64,000 bases of DNA from Silene latifolia (taxonomy: Eukaryota > Streptophyta > Magnoliopsida > Caryophyllales > Caryophyllaceae), in NCBI RefSeq assembly GCF_048544455.1, contig NC_133534.1:36146217-36210216 (forward strand). The letters are read 5' to 3'. Numbering within the stretch: position 1 is the first letter of the stretch; each line of letters begins with the position of its first letter. Positions 1 to 11,511 of the stretch are shown here, one piece after another. The notes under the pieces were generated by a model that saw only the letters and a list, made by a program, of their open reading frames with translations, was not told the DNA's origin and ran no database searches. The translations under genes and the position numbers were made by a program.

Positions 1-343
1 ATTGAACATGTTTTTTTTTTTTTTTGGACAAAGGGAACATCTAATATAAATGAAAAGAAGTGCTCAGGTACATTATGTAGGGGGGTCGGGATTAAGGGTT
101 GTACATGCCGAAATAACCAAATCAATTACAAAAGAAATGACATTAGCCCAATTAAACCGACCATTACAATAACTAGAGTCTTTGATGGAATATTTAGCAA
201 TTGCATCCGCTACTTTGTTGGCCGATCTCTTGTCAAAAACAAGTTTCAAATGAGGCGAGACCTTTAATTGTTCCTTACAATCAAGAATGATGTTAGTAAA
301 AGAACCACAAGAGGGGTCCGTCTTCAAAATGGCATTAACGGCA
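1..343 (-). mobile_element. 3' end of an L1-type LINE (RNase H tail)
   Basis: The minus strand reads an 84-residue frame (73-327) with the motifs DCKEQLKVSPHLKLVF and KRSANKVADAIAKYS. This is typical of the RNase H domain at the C-terminus of plant L1-type LINE ORF2. The oligo-T run near 11-25 is the poly(A) tail of the minus-strand element. Only the last part of the LINE is present, because a Helitron 5' end begins at 344. A near-identical copy lies at 23981-24321. The match starts at base 1, so the duplication probably continues left of the window. Confidence 0.75.
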
Positions 344-427
344 TCTATAAAATATTATTAAAAAGATAGCCTAAAAATGCCACGTAGACAATGCCCCATG
401 AGATGAAAAAAAGCCACGTACATAATA
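344..427 (+). mobile_element. Helitron 5' terminal fragment
   Basis: The sequence starts with TC after an A and continues TCTATAAAATATTATTAAAA, then a tract containing GCCACGTAGACAATGCC. The same start occurs at 10808 and 24322, and variants occur at several other places in the window. Helitrons start with TC and insert between A and T. The match to the copy at 24322 stops at about 427, so only about 84 bp of the 5' end remains. Confidence 0.65.
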
Positions 428-700
428 TTATGAAATTGAACGAGAGGTTGAAGATGAATATAATGAAATTGAAGGAGAGATAAATAGCCAGTCAAGAGGG
501 GAAAAAATGTTGATGTTCGGTTTAATATTATCTTCGATTTTTTTTGCTTTTAGTTGGATGTTTAAGATGTAGATTGAGAATATGTATTTAATTATGCAAG
601 TATAATGAATATTTGCATTATCATAAGGCATTTGAGTTGAGAAGCAACATGATTTGCACACACACATAAATACTCCTGGCAATTTACTCAGATCACATCA
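428..700. other. unassigned AT-rich stretch
   Basis: It lies between the Helitron fragment and the MULE. I see no convincing gene or terminal repeat. The left terminal repeat of the neighbouring MULE would be expected around here but was not found. An 84-codon open frame on the minus strand has no recognisable motif. Confidence 0.4.
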
Positions 701-3700
701 GCCTCACATCAGCATCAGTAGACGGATTATATTGCAAAAGGAAATTAGTTCAGATTACACGAGTACATAAGTTCATTCTAAAATAACAAATTTCACTGCA
801 ATACATCAGTTCATGCTAAATAAGTTATAAGTTTACTACATCAGTTCACACAAATTCAAAGATTACATTGCATCCTATCTGTTGATTGAAACTTGAGTGG
901 ATGGTCCTTCTTGTTCATTAGCCATAATGCTTGTTGGTCCACTGGTACTGCCCACAACCTAGCACAATCAGACACATAAATAGATTCTGTTAGTCCTCAA
1001 ACTTGTGAAAAAAGAAAAATTTCTATACCAATAAATACATAACAATTGAATTCTGATCAGTAGATCAGATCAGTAGATTAAATGTATACATACATTTGTG
1101 AATGCATTCCCTTGTTCATCAAAAAGTACTCCAAATACTTGAGGTGCCCTACCAATGCCACTAGCTCTGCCACCTCTACCACTTCCCCTGCCACCTCTAC
1201 CAGCACCTCTTGAACCACCTCTAACAGTCATTGTAAGCCTTCCACCACTACCAAGCCTTATGGATTTGTTGTAGCTGAATAATGATGTTGAGCAACTGAC
1301 TCCCTTTTTGGCCAATGTCTCGCCAAGAACAGGGTTTATCCCAAGATTGTAGGACCTCGAGATAAGCCTCTCTTTTGTAATAGTCGACACATAATCTTCA
1401 AAGCATGGCCATGTACAAGTGAATATAGCAGACACAACATGGCAACATGGGATACCCGTCAAGTCCCACTTTTTACATGTACATGTTTCGCTTCTAAGTC
1501 CACAAAGTGACACCATCAGTTTCATTGTGCACTTAAAAAAGAGTGGGAGTAGATGGTATGGCTTTACATGAAGAGGCTTTATCTTTCTCTATTTCAAGCC
1601 TTTCCTGAACCCTAGGGCAAACAACATGTGTACTCATCTCCATCTCCACTTTTTTCTCTACCAGTCTTTGCATAATGGAAGTCCTAATATCTTCCAGCAC
1701 GTAAATGAGATGTTTGGCTCTTGCGGTGATTATATAGGCATTAAAGGTCTCAGACATGCTACTAACTATAAAATCATTTTGGGTGTGGCTTTGGATGAAT
1801 GCTCTATAGAATAGGGTTGGGTTACAAGCAATGAAAACCTCTGCAGCTTTGGGGTCAGCTTCTCTGAGTGTTTCTAACCCCTCATTGAAGTCAGCCTCAT
1901 TATAGGCCTTAACACACACCCAAAACATATTCTCCTCCCCCTTGTAAGTCTTGTGCCAGTTAACAAATATATGCCTGGCACAATGTCTATGCTCAGTTCT
2001 AGGGAATTCTTGTGCTACCATGGCTACTATACTCTGCAAGATAAGAAATATAGAATGTACAAGTGCATCAGATATAAGACAATGTAAAATGTACAAGGGC
2101 ATCAGATATAAAGCATATTAAAAGAGTAATGGCAACATCAAAGGTACAAACCTGATGCTGATCATATATAATTTTCATTCCATGACCATCTTCTTCTCCT
2201 AAGCTTTTTTTCAATTATTTGAAAAACCATTCATAGCTTTCATTATTCTCACTTTCAACTACTGCCCAAGCCAAAGGGAATATTTGCTCATTCCCATCCC
2301 TACCCACAATCGCTATTAGTTGACCCCTAGGAAAGTCTTCAAGAAACATGAATCAACAGATAGGATTTTTTTGCATCCAAGCAACCATCCTTACTTTAAA
2401 GCATCAAAGCATACATAAAATCTCTGAAAAACGCTGGATTTGATGTCACATTTGGGTTGGTAAACAAAATGAAGTCACTGGTAGGATTTATATCTTCAAG
2501 TGCTGCCATATAACTACCAAGTCTACTATAATGTTCCTTTATTGACCCATGTAACAACCTATGAGCATGATACTTCACTTTGTATGCAAATCCTTTCTTT
2601 ATCAAGACTTTATAAGCTCTTCTTACTGTTTCTATGATGTCAGCAGCTGAACAATGTGGCTTTGCCTTAAATACATCTAGAAATTGAGCAACTAACCATG
2701 TTGATTTTAATTGTCTGTTGCTTTCCATAGTCCTATGACAAGTATGGCTTAGATCTACTGATTTTACCACAAATGATGCACTGTTATTATCCCAACTACC
2801 ATATAGCTTAAATGGACAACCAGATTTACACCTTACTCTAAGCTTTTTCTCATGGGTTTTGTCACTAACATCAAATGTCAAATCTCTACCCTAAGCAATT
2901 GCATATCTGATGATACAATCTCTAAAAACTTCTGTAGTTGGAAAACTAATTCCAACAGACCATTTCAACTTATTGAAGTCGGACCTGGCATTTACAACTG
3001 GAAGACTTGCTTGAACCCTTTTGCCAGGTATACTTTCTTCATCACTATTCCCTAGGGTATGTTCTTCATCCCCACTTTCATCATAATAACTCACGTGTGT
3101 ATCAGTATTAATTGTACACTTTGGTATTTTTTCTTGTCCACACAATTTTCCTGAAGTTGCTTCTAGTTGGAGTTGATCTACAAATTTTAGTGCATCTGCA
3201 TTCCAATGCTTCAATCTAGCTCTTGCCTCTTTTAACTCATCATTAACATCAGACAAATCATCCAAGTCTCCCTCATCCAATGCATTATTAGCAGGCTCAT
3301 TTTCATCAACTAATTCCACATCTAATCCACTGTCATATTCCTCAGATTCACATTCAGGGTCATAACCAAGGTCCTCAACTTCATCCTCACTTAAGTCATC
3401 CCCATCTAGAGCAGCTAAATCAGCATTTGCCTCATACTCGTTAAACAGATCTGATATGGTCAGAACATTGAAATCATATGAGGGTAGAGGAAAGTCAGTA
3501 TGGCTTTGTGTTGATGGGGGTTGAAGAAAGTAAGTATAGGTGTGGTTATTTGAAGTTATTTCTGTGGAGGACGGTTCAGGCTCAGTGTGGGTAACCTTAT
3601 TTGAAGTTATTTGTTTCAAGCTCAGTCTGGGTGAGGTTCTTAAAACAGTTTGGGTTTTTTAAAATGGCTTTTTAGGAGTACTACAAACAACGTTTTTAGG

Positions 3701-4732
3701 TTTTAATGTGGTTGTGCCTTTGTTGATGTTTTTCTTATTGCTTTGACAAACATTTGTGCTTTTTGAGGTAGTTAAAGATAGGGTGAGTGAAGAAAAAGGT
3801 GGTCCCTTCCTTGTGTTATTTAAAGTTGACAAAGGTGGTCCCTTTCTCTTAGGGCACAATTTTTTGCCCATCTTCATTAAATTAAGACCAATACCACTGT
3901 CTATCCACTCCATTAACTGAGGGACATCAGACCCAGGTATAATGTAACACTCACCAAGTCTCTCCTCAACCGCCTTCTTACAAATAACTGGGCATGAGTT
4001 TCATCCAAAGCTCTTCTCAATCCATCACTGGGGCTCATGAAAAATATACCATCTACATCCCTCTTAAACCCACATTTTTCAGCTTCCTCGACCAAGGTAA
4101 ACCAACACATTTCATCTAGGTCAATACCAACAGTCCTAAATGTATTACACATAAAGATCAGACCTTCATTACCCCTTTTAAAACAACCATCATACCATAA
4201 TTTCAAATTCACAGTGTCCCAAGGATTTCCCTAATTAATCAACAATAATTCAATAACATAACTAATTGTTTCAAAGATTAACAGCAACAAATAATGAAAT
4301 AAAAAAAAACAATCAATGAAATAAAAATGATGATCAAAAATCAAATTAGGTCAAAGATGATAAAAATCGAATTACATGTGCCATTGTTGAAATTAAACCG
4401 CCTTCAATGAGATAAAAAGAAGCAGCATTCAAATTAGGGATCAATGAACCATCAAATTAGGCGAGGATTGATGATGATGATGGTGACAATGGTGATTGAC
4501 GATGAACTGGTAAAAGAGATAGAAGGTAATAATGGAAAAGGAGATGTAGGTGAAATAAGATGGAGAGTCAAAGTGTTTTAAAAACAAAAGAAACATGCTA
4601 ATCCGGTTGCCCTTCCTCTTATTGTAATATGAGGGAAATAGTACAATAGTTGATGATATTCCGAGTTAATCTATAGGTCATAGTATTTTGAGAAGGAGCA
4701 CCATAGGTCATAGTATTCCCATTAAATAATCC
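700..4732 (-). mobile_element. Mutator-like element (MULE), decayed
   Basis: A minus-strand transposase gene with MuDR-type domain order fills 877-4212. The right end near 4650-4732, read on the minus strand, begins GGATTATTTAATGGGAATAC. It resembles the terminal repeats of the non-autonomous MULE at 25027-26368 in layout: GG-TTATTTAA, then AATACT, then CTCAAAATACTA. No matching left terminal repeat or target-site duplication was found, so the left boundary is approximate. That end may be deleted or covered by later insertions. Confidence 0.7.
877..4212 (-). pseudogene. MULE transposase (MuDR family), broken
   Basis: This transposase would cut and move a Mutator-like element. Minus-strand parts in order are: a PB1-like N-terminal region (3913-4212, MNLKLWYDGCFKRGNEG), a long acidic linker (about 3000-3650), a MuDR DNA-binding region (2396-2881, with RVRCKSGCPFKLYG and LSHTCHR), the DDE core (about 2150-2400, SVDSCFLKTFLGGQL and VGRDGNEQIFPLAWAVVE, continuing at 1533-2033 with HRHCARHIFVNW), and a SWIM zinc finger (about 1420-1470, CTCKKWDLTGIPCCH). 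A Gly/Arg-rich tail follows, and a possible last exon ends at 877. A plausible intron occupies 2034-2151, with GT and AG ends and the frame kept. The gene is broken: there is an in-frame TAA in the core near 2220, a frame change between core and SWIM near 1530, and short frame gaps between the upstream segments. The family assignment is secure. The exon model is tentative. Confidence 0.75.
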
Positions 4733-4945
4733 TAATTAAAATACAAACTAAACACTTACCTAATTGACACGTCATTATATCTAGCCTAATAATCCACATC
4801 ATCACCATTTATTATTTAGAAAGAAAAAAGAAAAAGAAAAAGTTGATTATATTTGTAGCATTAAACAAAAACTAGATTATAATAAACATTGAAATTTGAG
4901 TTTTAATTTCAAAGTAGATTATACAACATCAAACATAAATTAAAA
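4733..4945. other. AT-rich spacer
   Basis: I see no gene or clear repeat between the MULE right end and the first of the stacked Helitron 5' ends. Confidence 0.4.
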
Positions 4946-5603
4946 TCTATAAAATCTTATTAAAAGGCTAGCCTCAAAAGGCCACGCAGACAATGCCATG
5001 TAGGATAAAGAAAAGCCACGTATGCATTTGCAATGCCACATCTTAATCCGCGTGTCACTCTAATCTATAAAATTTTATTAAAAGGTTACTTGCAAGTAGA
5101 CATCGACTAAAAGCCACCTAGCAATAAATTATTTTTTAATCCGCTCATTTTTCCTTCTTTAAAAAAAACTAAAATTGGATTAGTAATCCCTGTTCTTTTA
5201 CTCTACCCACATATGAATCAACTACATATACAATTTTCAAAATATCATCTTCCCCAAAGTTTTTGCCAAAATGCCTTTGGATTACCGATGTCCGCGTTGA
5301 AATATATTTCTATCTATACAATATAGTTAAATGACTAGCTAAAGCATCTATAAAATACCATTAAAAGTCTAACTTGAGTAGTATTTAATTGTCATGTGAC
5401 AACTCTCAAAAACCTCCTAATATGCTAAAATATTTTATGTCTAATTAAGTTCTAATAATAATAATAATAATAACTCATTCAAGATATTTTATTATGTATT
5501 TATTTCACTTTTGTTTTTCCTCTTCTCCCATTCATTGGAAGTTCTTAACCTAATTTTAACTTTTAATCTTACTCGTGAATTCTTAATCTTAATAAATGTT
5601 ATA

Positions 5604-5669
<66 letters not shown>
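5604..5669. repeat. (TA)n microsatellite
   Basis: An uninterrupted run of alternating T and A of about 65 bases lies inside the Helitron cluster. The open frames over it, which encode Ile-Tyr repeats, are artefacts. Confidence 0.95.
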
Positions 5670-5671
<2 letters not shown>

Positions 5672-7293
5672 CATCTCTTTAAGTGAAATTACATATCTTT
5701 TGTGTATATCTTGGTACGATTTTTTTTTATGGTTTTTAACATTTCTATTAGTAAATCAAGTCTAACCTCTTTATTTTGTTGTGTTTTATAGGATTCAATG
5801 TCATGATCTTCCTTGATGTGAACGCTTTATTGTAATGTTATAAGTTACTACTTTCGCCTATTGTTTTATTTTTTTCATGTTTTTATTTATTTAACCCTTT
5901 AATTTTCATATATGTATAGTTTCTATTCTTACCAACTTTGAGTTCAACATGACAAACAAAACCGTATATTTCACCTCATTCATAAATTTTTTTTAAAAAA
6001 ATTAAACATATAAGTTGCAAACATAAAAAAAAAATAAAAAAAAAATGATGCAAACCTTTTATCTCCCTCCCATAACTTTGGTTATCAATTTACCCTATTT
6101 ATTTAACTTTATTATCTTCTTAATGATGATCTTTTTGCTTTCCCCTCACCATTATGTAACAATAATCATAATTTCCATGTTATTCAAAAAATTGTTATGT
6201 AAAGTACAATATTATAGAAAGGCAAGACTAAATATTTCACTAAGTCATCTCACTAAGCCATGTGTCATAAAAAAATCATTTTTTATTATAATGTGTCACA
6301 TGCTTATTAGTAAAAAAATTTAAAAAAATATAAAGTCTCAAATATGCAAAATAAATTAAAAAAAAATTGATTCAAACTTTTTATCTCCTTCTCTTAACTT
6401 TAGTCATCAATTTACCCTATTTATTTAACTTTATTACTTTTATTTAATGATGATCTTTTTGCTTTCCCCTCACCATTATATAACAATCAAAATTTCCATT
6501 TTATTCCAAAAATTGGTATGTAAAGTTTACATAGATAACTAGAATATGTTTTTACTTTTTTTTCTTTATTGTATATTGAATTAATTATAATCTTATTTTT
6601 TATTATTTTTATGTTTTCAAATTGCAGGAGGATGATACATACTCACATAATTTAAAAATATTACCTTATGCAACTCTTTATTAGTTGAATATGCAACTCT
6701 TTTCACTATGAAGTTTCATGCGGCGGCCATAAAACCCCGTTTATAATCTATACAATCTAATTAACGGGGTACTTAAAATGACAAATTTAATTAAATCTAA
6801 CATGGAAATTTTAATGTGACGTGGATTATCAATTTATAGTTACATAACATTGATTTCATTCATTCATCTATAAATAAATCTATACAATTTAATTAAATGG
6901 TACCTAAAATGACAAATTTTAATGTGACAAAAGAATGTAAATGTAATAAACTTTTTTAGTTTCCTCTCATCTTTATACTTATTAATAATTAATACATTCT
7001 ACTAATTTAGCATATCACTTTTTTCTTAAATGATGAATTTTTGGCTTCCCTCCTCATTTATACTACCTATACACATTGCCATATTTTTGTCTACGATTAT
7101 CATCTCTTGTATTATCACAATATCTCTACTTGTCTCCCTTAAACACCTTTGAGATTTTATTTTGTCGGTCTAAACGCTCTAATTCATTAAGGAAATAAAA
7201 GAGCACTTAAAATAACGCCTAAATATTTGTTGGAAGATAAACATTCATAGTCTATAATCTTTAAGCTGATTAAAACAATAAATTATTAAAGAT

Positions 7294-7322
7294 CCTGTGA
7301 TTTTCACGGGCTCCAAAACTTG
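7294..7322 (+). repeat. degenerate Helitron 3' end
   Basis: CCTGTGATTTTCACGGG forms a short hairpin. It is followed by CTCCAAAACTTG, which corresponds to the intact end TCACAAAACTAG at 8586-8597. The final CTTG departs from the CTRR consensus, which suggests an old copy. Confidence 0.5.
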
Positions 7323-7386
7323 TTTTAATTACATAAGATAACATCTTAAACCAAACTCATGTAAAGTGGATTTTTTTAAAAAAAAA

Positions 7387-7387
<1 letters not shown>

Positions 7388-7456
<69 letters not shown>
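7388..7456. repeat. (TAA)n microsatellite
   Basis: A trinucleotide TAA run of roughly 65-70 bases is followed by a second shorter A-rich and TAA-rich stretch around 7530-7580. Confidence 0.95.
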
Positions 7457-8569
7457 TTGTCTCTCGGCTCCCCACCAATTTCATGTAAACTTTTATTTTT
7501 ATTTTAATGAAAGCTGCGCGCACCCTTCTATAATAATAAAAAAAAAAAAAAAATAATAATAAGAATAATAATAATAATCAAGCAAACTTTATACATTCCA
7601 ATTCTCTTTATTCCTTATTTATGTTTATATTAAATTTCATATTAATGAAAAAATGATGTTCAAAAGTCATGACCCTTGATTCATATTTATACATATATTA
7701 AATTTGATAATAATGGAAAAAAGGATTCTCAAAAATCACAAAATGCATCCTTAATTGTTTATATATTTTTTATGGAAGGTAAAATTTGTAAGCCATAATT
7801 TTTATTATCCCTATCATCGGTAAAACTAAATGTGTCACTAAAATTTCCTATCATTCTATTCACATCAAGCTAATTGTATTAATTTTTTAAAATTATTAAC
7901 TAATTTATTTATTTTTTATGTAAGTTCCATTGGTTATGAAGTGTTCATCATATTTCAACTTTATCGTTTGTGTTTGTTTTGTTCTCATTTAGGGGCTATC
8001 GAGATTTGTGGTGTTGAGCTATTCAAAGGTTAATATACTTACATCTCAACGACTTCATTTTCATTCCCTTTTTCTTTCACTATTTAAAAGAAAACTTAGT
8101 TAATAACGATAATATTGCATAAAATAAATTTCACTATTCTGTAGGTTAATTCGGGCTAAGTACTCAGTTACTTTTTTTATTATTATTATAGGGATGATTT
8201 GTTAAAAAAAGAAGACTATTTGAAAAAGTAAAAATATTAGAATTGCTTAAATAACTATATATTGGAGACTAACTACAAATTGACGGCATCAACGTGAATG
8301 ACTAATACTTTTTTTTTTCAAATGTTTGTTTTATTTTTGTATATGTTGGTTTTTTTTCATCATTTTACCTTCGAAAACATAGCAATCTTCACCTACTTGG
8401 CTTATTTAATTTATCGACTTTGATCTTTATGTTAACATTTAAATGCATGTAATTTTAGTATGCAATCTATCATGAATTATTCATGAGGTGATTTTACTAT
8501 ATGTTCTGATATTTTATAAAATTCCAATTACTAAAAATACTAAAAACATCACACTAAAAAACAAAACAT

Positions 8570-8597
8570 CCCGTGAATTCACGGGTCACAAAACTAG
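8570..8597 (+). repeat. Helitron 3' terminus with perfect hairpin
   Basis: CCCGTGAATTCACGGG is a perfect 16-base palindrome. It is followed by the 8-base spacer TCACAAAA, then CTAG, then T. This is the standard plant Helitron 3' end: a hairpin a few bases before CTRR, inserted before T. Confidence 0.8.
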
Positions 8598-9780
8598 TTA
8601 GAACTTAAAAATTAATGTTTTAACATAATTTTACGTATAACGTACTCAAATATTATAATAGCGTAAGAAAATTAAAATATTGTACTATAAGAATAGTATA
8701 AAATACTCCATGTAATCTTCTAAAGTCTTCATATGCAACAATTCGCGATGAGAACAAAACAAATTTAAGTAAAAAAAGCACGTGCTACAAGTCTACAACA
8801 AGTGAGAACAAAAAACAACAAAGATACATCATCGACCAAAAAAATATTGCGTGAAGAGAAAAAATATATAACGAAATAGAGAGAATTAAACAAATCGTGC
8901 ACTATAGAGATTTTTTTTTTTTAAAAAAAAAATAAACAAAAACGCATTACTCCACCATCAACACGGCCACCCTCTCCTAGCCTACCACCAACCTATCAAC
9001 CCCTTCCAAGCCACCATCAACCCGGTATGCCCCTCCTAGAAACATGTCAAACACGAGCTCTCTCGCCCATTAACCAATTGTTACCATCACTGCACCCTTC
9101 TCACAGACACGTCTTTTACGGCTGAATTCCACACAACCACCATAAATCAAATAAAACCTTAAAAACAACAATCCCTAAATTAAATAAAACGGAAAAGAAT
9201 TGAATACTAAAAAACGGAGAAGAAAAACACTAATATGATCAATAGTTTCTAATAAACAAATCAAATACATTTTCTATAATTAAACAGAAAAGAATTTAGG
9301 TTTTTTTTTTTTTTTTAAGAAAAGAGTGTACAAATGAAAAGTGTACTAGATAATATAAATATTAATTGTAATATTATCAAATTTATATAATGACAATCCT
9401 AAAAAGTGACACTATAATTGTTTATATAACCACACAGTTTCAAACTTTATTATGGAGTATATAGAAAAAGATTGGTCAATGATGAAAGTAAGCTACATAT
9501 GTATCGGATATTCATTTGATATCGTTAATTTTATATCACAATTATTAATGTGAAACGAATAGTTCTACGTTATTATATCTACTTGCCTGTCTAATATTAT
9601 AATACCGTGAAATTGAAAATAAATATGTTGTTTTACTTCTCGCCAAAATACATGAACAACAATTTATGTGCAACATTTTTGTGTACCAGTGTATTTAGCA
9701 CAAGACAATAAAGATGTTGGTATGTACCAAACAAATGAGGTTACGTTACGCGTGTGCTTATAGAGTTAATCTCAAACGCT

Positions 9781-9809
9781 CCCTTGATTTTCACGGGTAC
9801 AAAAGCTAG
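9781..9809 (+). repeat. Helitron 3' terminus
   Basis: CCCTTGATTTTCACGGG, then TACAAAAG, then CTAG, followed by T. The hairpin stem has one mismatch compared with the copy at 8570. Confidence 0.65.
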
Positions 9810-9912
9810 TGATAAGATTAAAGAACATAAAAATGTGGTATTCAAAGTATCAATGAGTTAACTTTAGATATTCCTCCCATTAACAGTTCTCATTTAAGAG
9901 AGCCAAAAAAAG

Positions 9913-10190
9913 AGGGAATTTGCACATGATGTGAATCGAACCTGGGACCCATAGGTGAAAAACCAAACAGCTAGTCTTGCTATAGAGGGATATATCCGTC
10001 TATAGCTAAAGATGGGTCAAATAGCTTGAAAGTGGTGACATTTTTGACCCCATCACTCCACTTGTTGCTTGTCCTATTAGAAATGTGGTATTGTATTTGG
10101 CTCGTCTTTAGTTATAAACGGATATGTGCCGTCTATAATAAGATTTTGTGAAAACCAAATACTTTACCACTGAACCACTTGACATTTCTT
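9913..10190 (-). mobile_element. tRNA-derived SINE head, split by a MITE
   Basis: On the minus strand a tRNA-like A box (GTGGTTCAGTGGTAA, about 10165-10180) and B box (GGTTCGATTC, about 9931-9942) frame a head of ordinary SINE length once the MITE at 9968-10150 is ignored. RNA polymerase III would use these boxes. The 3' boundary of the SINE is unclear, and a decayed tRNA-like sequence is the alternative. Confidence 0.6.
9968..10150. mobile_element. Mutator-type MITE with 9-bp target duplication
   Basis: The flanks AAAACCAAA at 9959-9967 and 10151-10159 are a perfect 9-bp direct repeat. The ends are inverted repeats of about 45 bp with mismatches: CAGCTAGTCTTGCTATAGAG on the left, and CACAAAATCTTATTATAGAC reading inward from the right. 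No coding capacity. The 9-bp duplication points to a Mutator-type mover. It sits between the A and B boxes of the SINE. Confidence 0.7.
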
Positions 10191-10807
10191 GCATATATAA
10201 CGAGCATATATATACTTATCTACAATTAAGCAATATTTCGGGTAGCAAAAATCTGTCCGATTAATTGATCTTTTTACGTTTGGGGTAACAGACATCACCC
10301 CTTACTACTAGGTGGGTCCTCCCTTGAATGTAGAATTTGAGTTTGGAAAAGAATGCAACACATATCTATTCTAAAACTTCAAACTTCTAATGTTACTCCT
10401 ATTATATTAACAATATTAACAATAGAATAATAATATTAGTATAAATTAAAAAAATAAAAATAATATTATTATAAATTAAACTCGTTGGTAAGTGAGTTAT
10501 CCTATCCTCTCAGTTTGATCATTTTACTTTTGAGTTTTAATTGTTGAAATCGTCACCATTGCGATGGGCTCGGAAAATTAATAGACTTAGGCTTTTGAAA
10601 CGTATCAATCGAAGCTAGATGATCGTTGAATCATTAAATGTTGCAAGTGAATTATCATATCACGAATCATTGAATGTTGACAAGTGAGTTATTATATCAC
10701 GTATCTGACCACCAACGACCCTGACGACCACCCAACAAACAACCAAAAACTAACAAATCTTAATAAAACAACCTATGATCTAAAAAAATCATTAATTTTA
10801 TCGATCA
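10191..10807. other. AT-rich spacer
   Basis: I see no gene or recognisable repeat. Two short related segments carrying GAATCATTGAATGTTG-like text (10630-10690) form a weak local duplication. Confidence 0.4.
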
Positions 10808-11511
10808 TCTATAAAATATTATTAAAAGGCTAGCCTAAAAATGTCACGTAGACAATGCCACATAGGATGAAAAAAAACCACGTACACAATAACAATGTGA
10901 CTTGGCAAACTAATATGACATGGATTATCAATTTATTATTATATTGCATTAATTTAATTTACTCATTTTCTTTAAAAATCCATCCATATTTCATTAGCAT
11001 TAAACTTAATTAACTAAAAAAACTACAATAAAAAAATATGCATTAACTATAAGTTAATAATTTCAAGATATTTCATATGGAGTAATATTATATGTATTCG
11101 AAATAAAAAAAAACTGAATACATAAGAAATTAAGAACGAAGAAGAATAAATGAAGTTGAAAAAAAAAATTGTATTGTCACTAATTCACAACTTTTTTTTA
11201 AAGGCACTAATTCACTATTATTGTAACTATAACTTTGTTGTATATAGAAGATGTTTTACAGAACTAATTAATCGACAAATGAGTATTAAAGATCATATAA
11301 AATATTTTCTTAGGAAAATATAAAATATGAAAAATAAAATATTTATTTAATTTAAGTAATTTACAAACAAATTCTGTAAATACATAAGTGAAATTAAACA
11401 CTAAAAATAGAATTTTAAAAGGGTAGTAATACCGTGTATTTAGTTCATGAAATTATTTCACGTAAAGGATAAGGTTTTGGAAAATATAAAATATATGGAA
11501 AAGAAAATATT
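10808..11511 (+). mobile_element. Helitron block A, left part
   Basis: It starts A|TCTATAAAATATTATTAAAA and runs collinear with the block at 24322-25026, sharing the tract around AACAATGTGACTTGGCAAAC. It is interrupted at 11512 by the Copia element, whose 5-bp target duplication ATATT (11507-11511 and 21003-21007) shows that the block continues at 21003. Confidence 0.7.

Larger units (their letters stand above)
4946..9809 (+). mobile_element. nested Helitron cluster, non-autonomous
   Basis: Several plus-strand Helitron-like 5' ends (TCTATAAAAT or TCTATACAAT, preceded by A) lie at 4946, 5064, 5347, 6747 and 6879, and probably near 5313. Matching 3' ends with a hairpin and CTAG-like terminus lie at 7322 (degenerate), 8597 and 9809. 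The starts outnumber the ends, as expected when elements insert into one another and truncate older copies. Most share a GCCACGTAGACAATGCC or GACAAATTTAAT tract after the start. No Rep-helicase coding region is visible, so these are non-autonomous. Pairing of individual starts and ends cannot be settled by eye. Confidence 0.65.

Noticed and set aside
5492-5765. Overlapping open frames with Ile-Tyr repeats on both strands
   Set aside because: They are made by the (TA)n microsatellite and have no protein-like content.
7329-7523. Poly-leucine open frame on the minus strand
   Set aside because: It is the translation of the TAA trinucleotide repeat.
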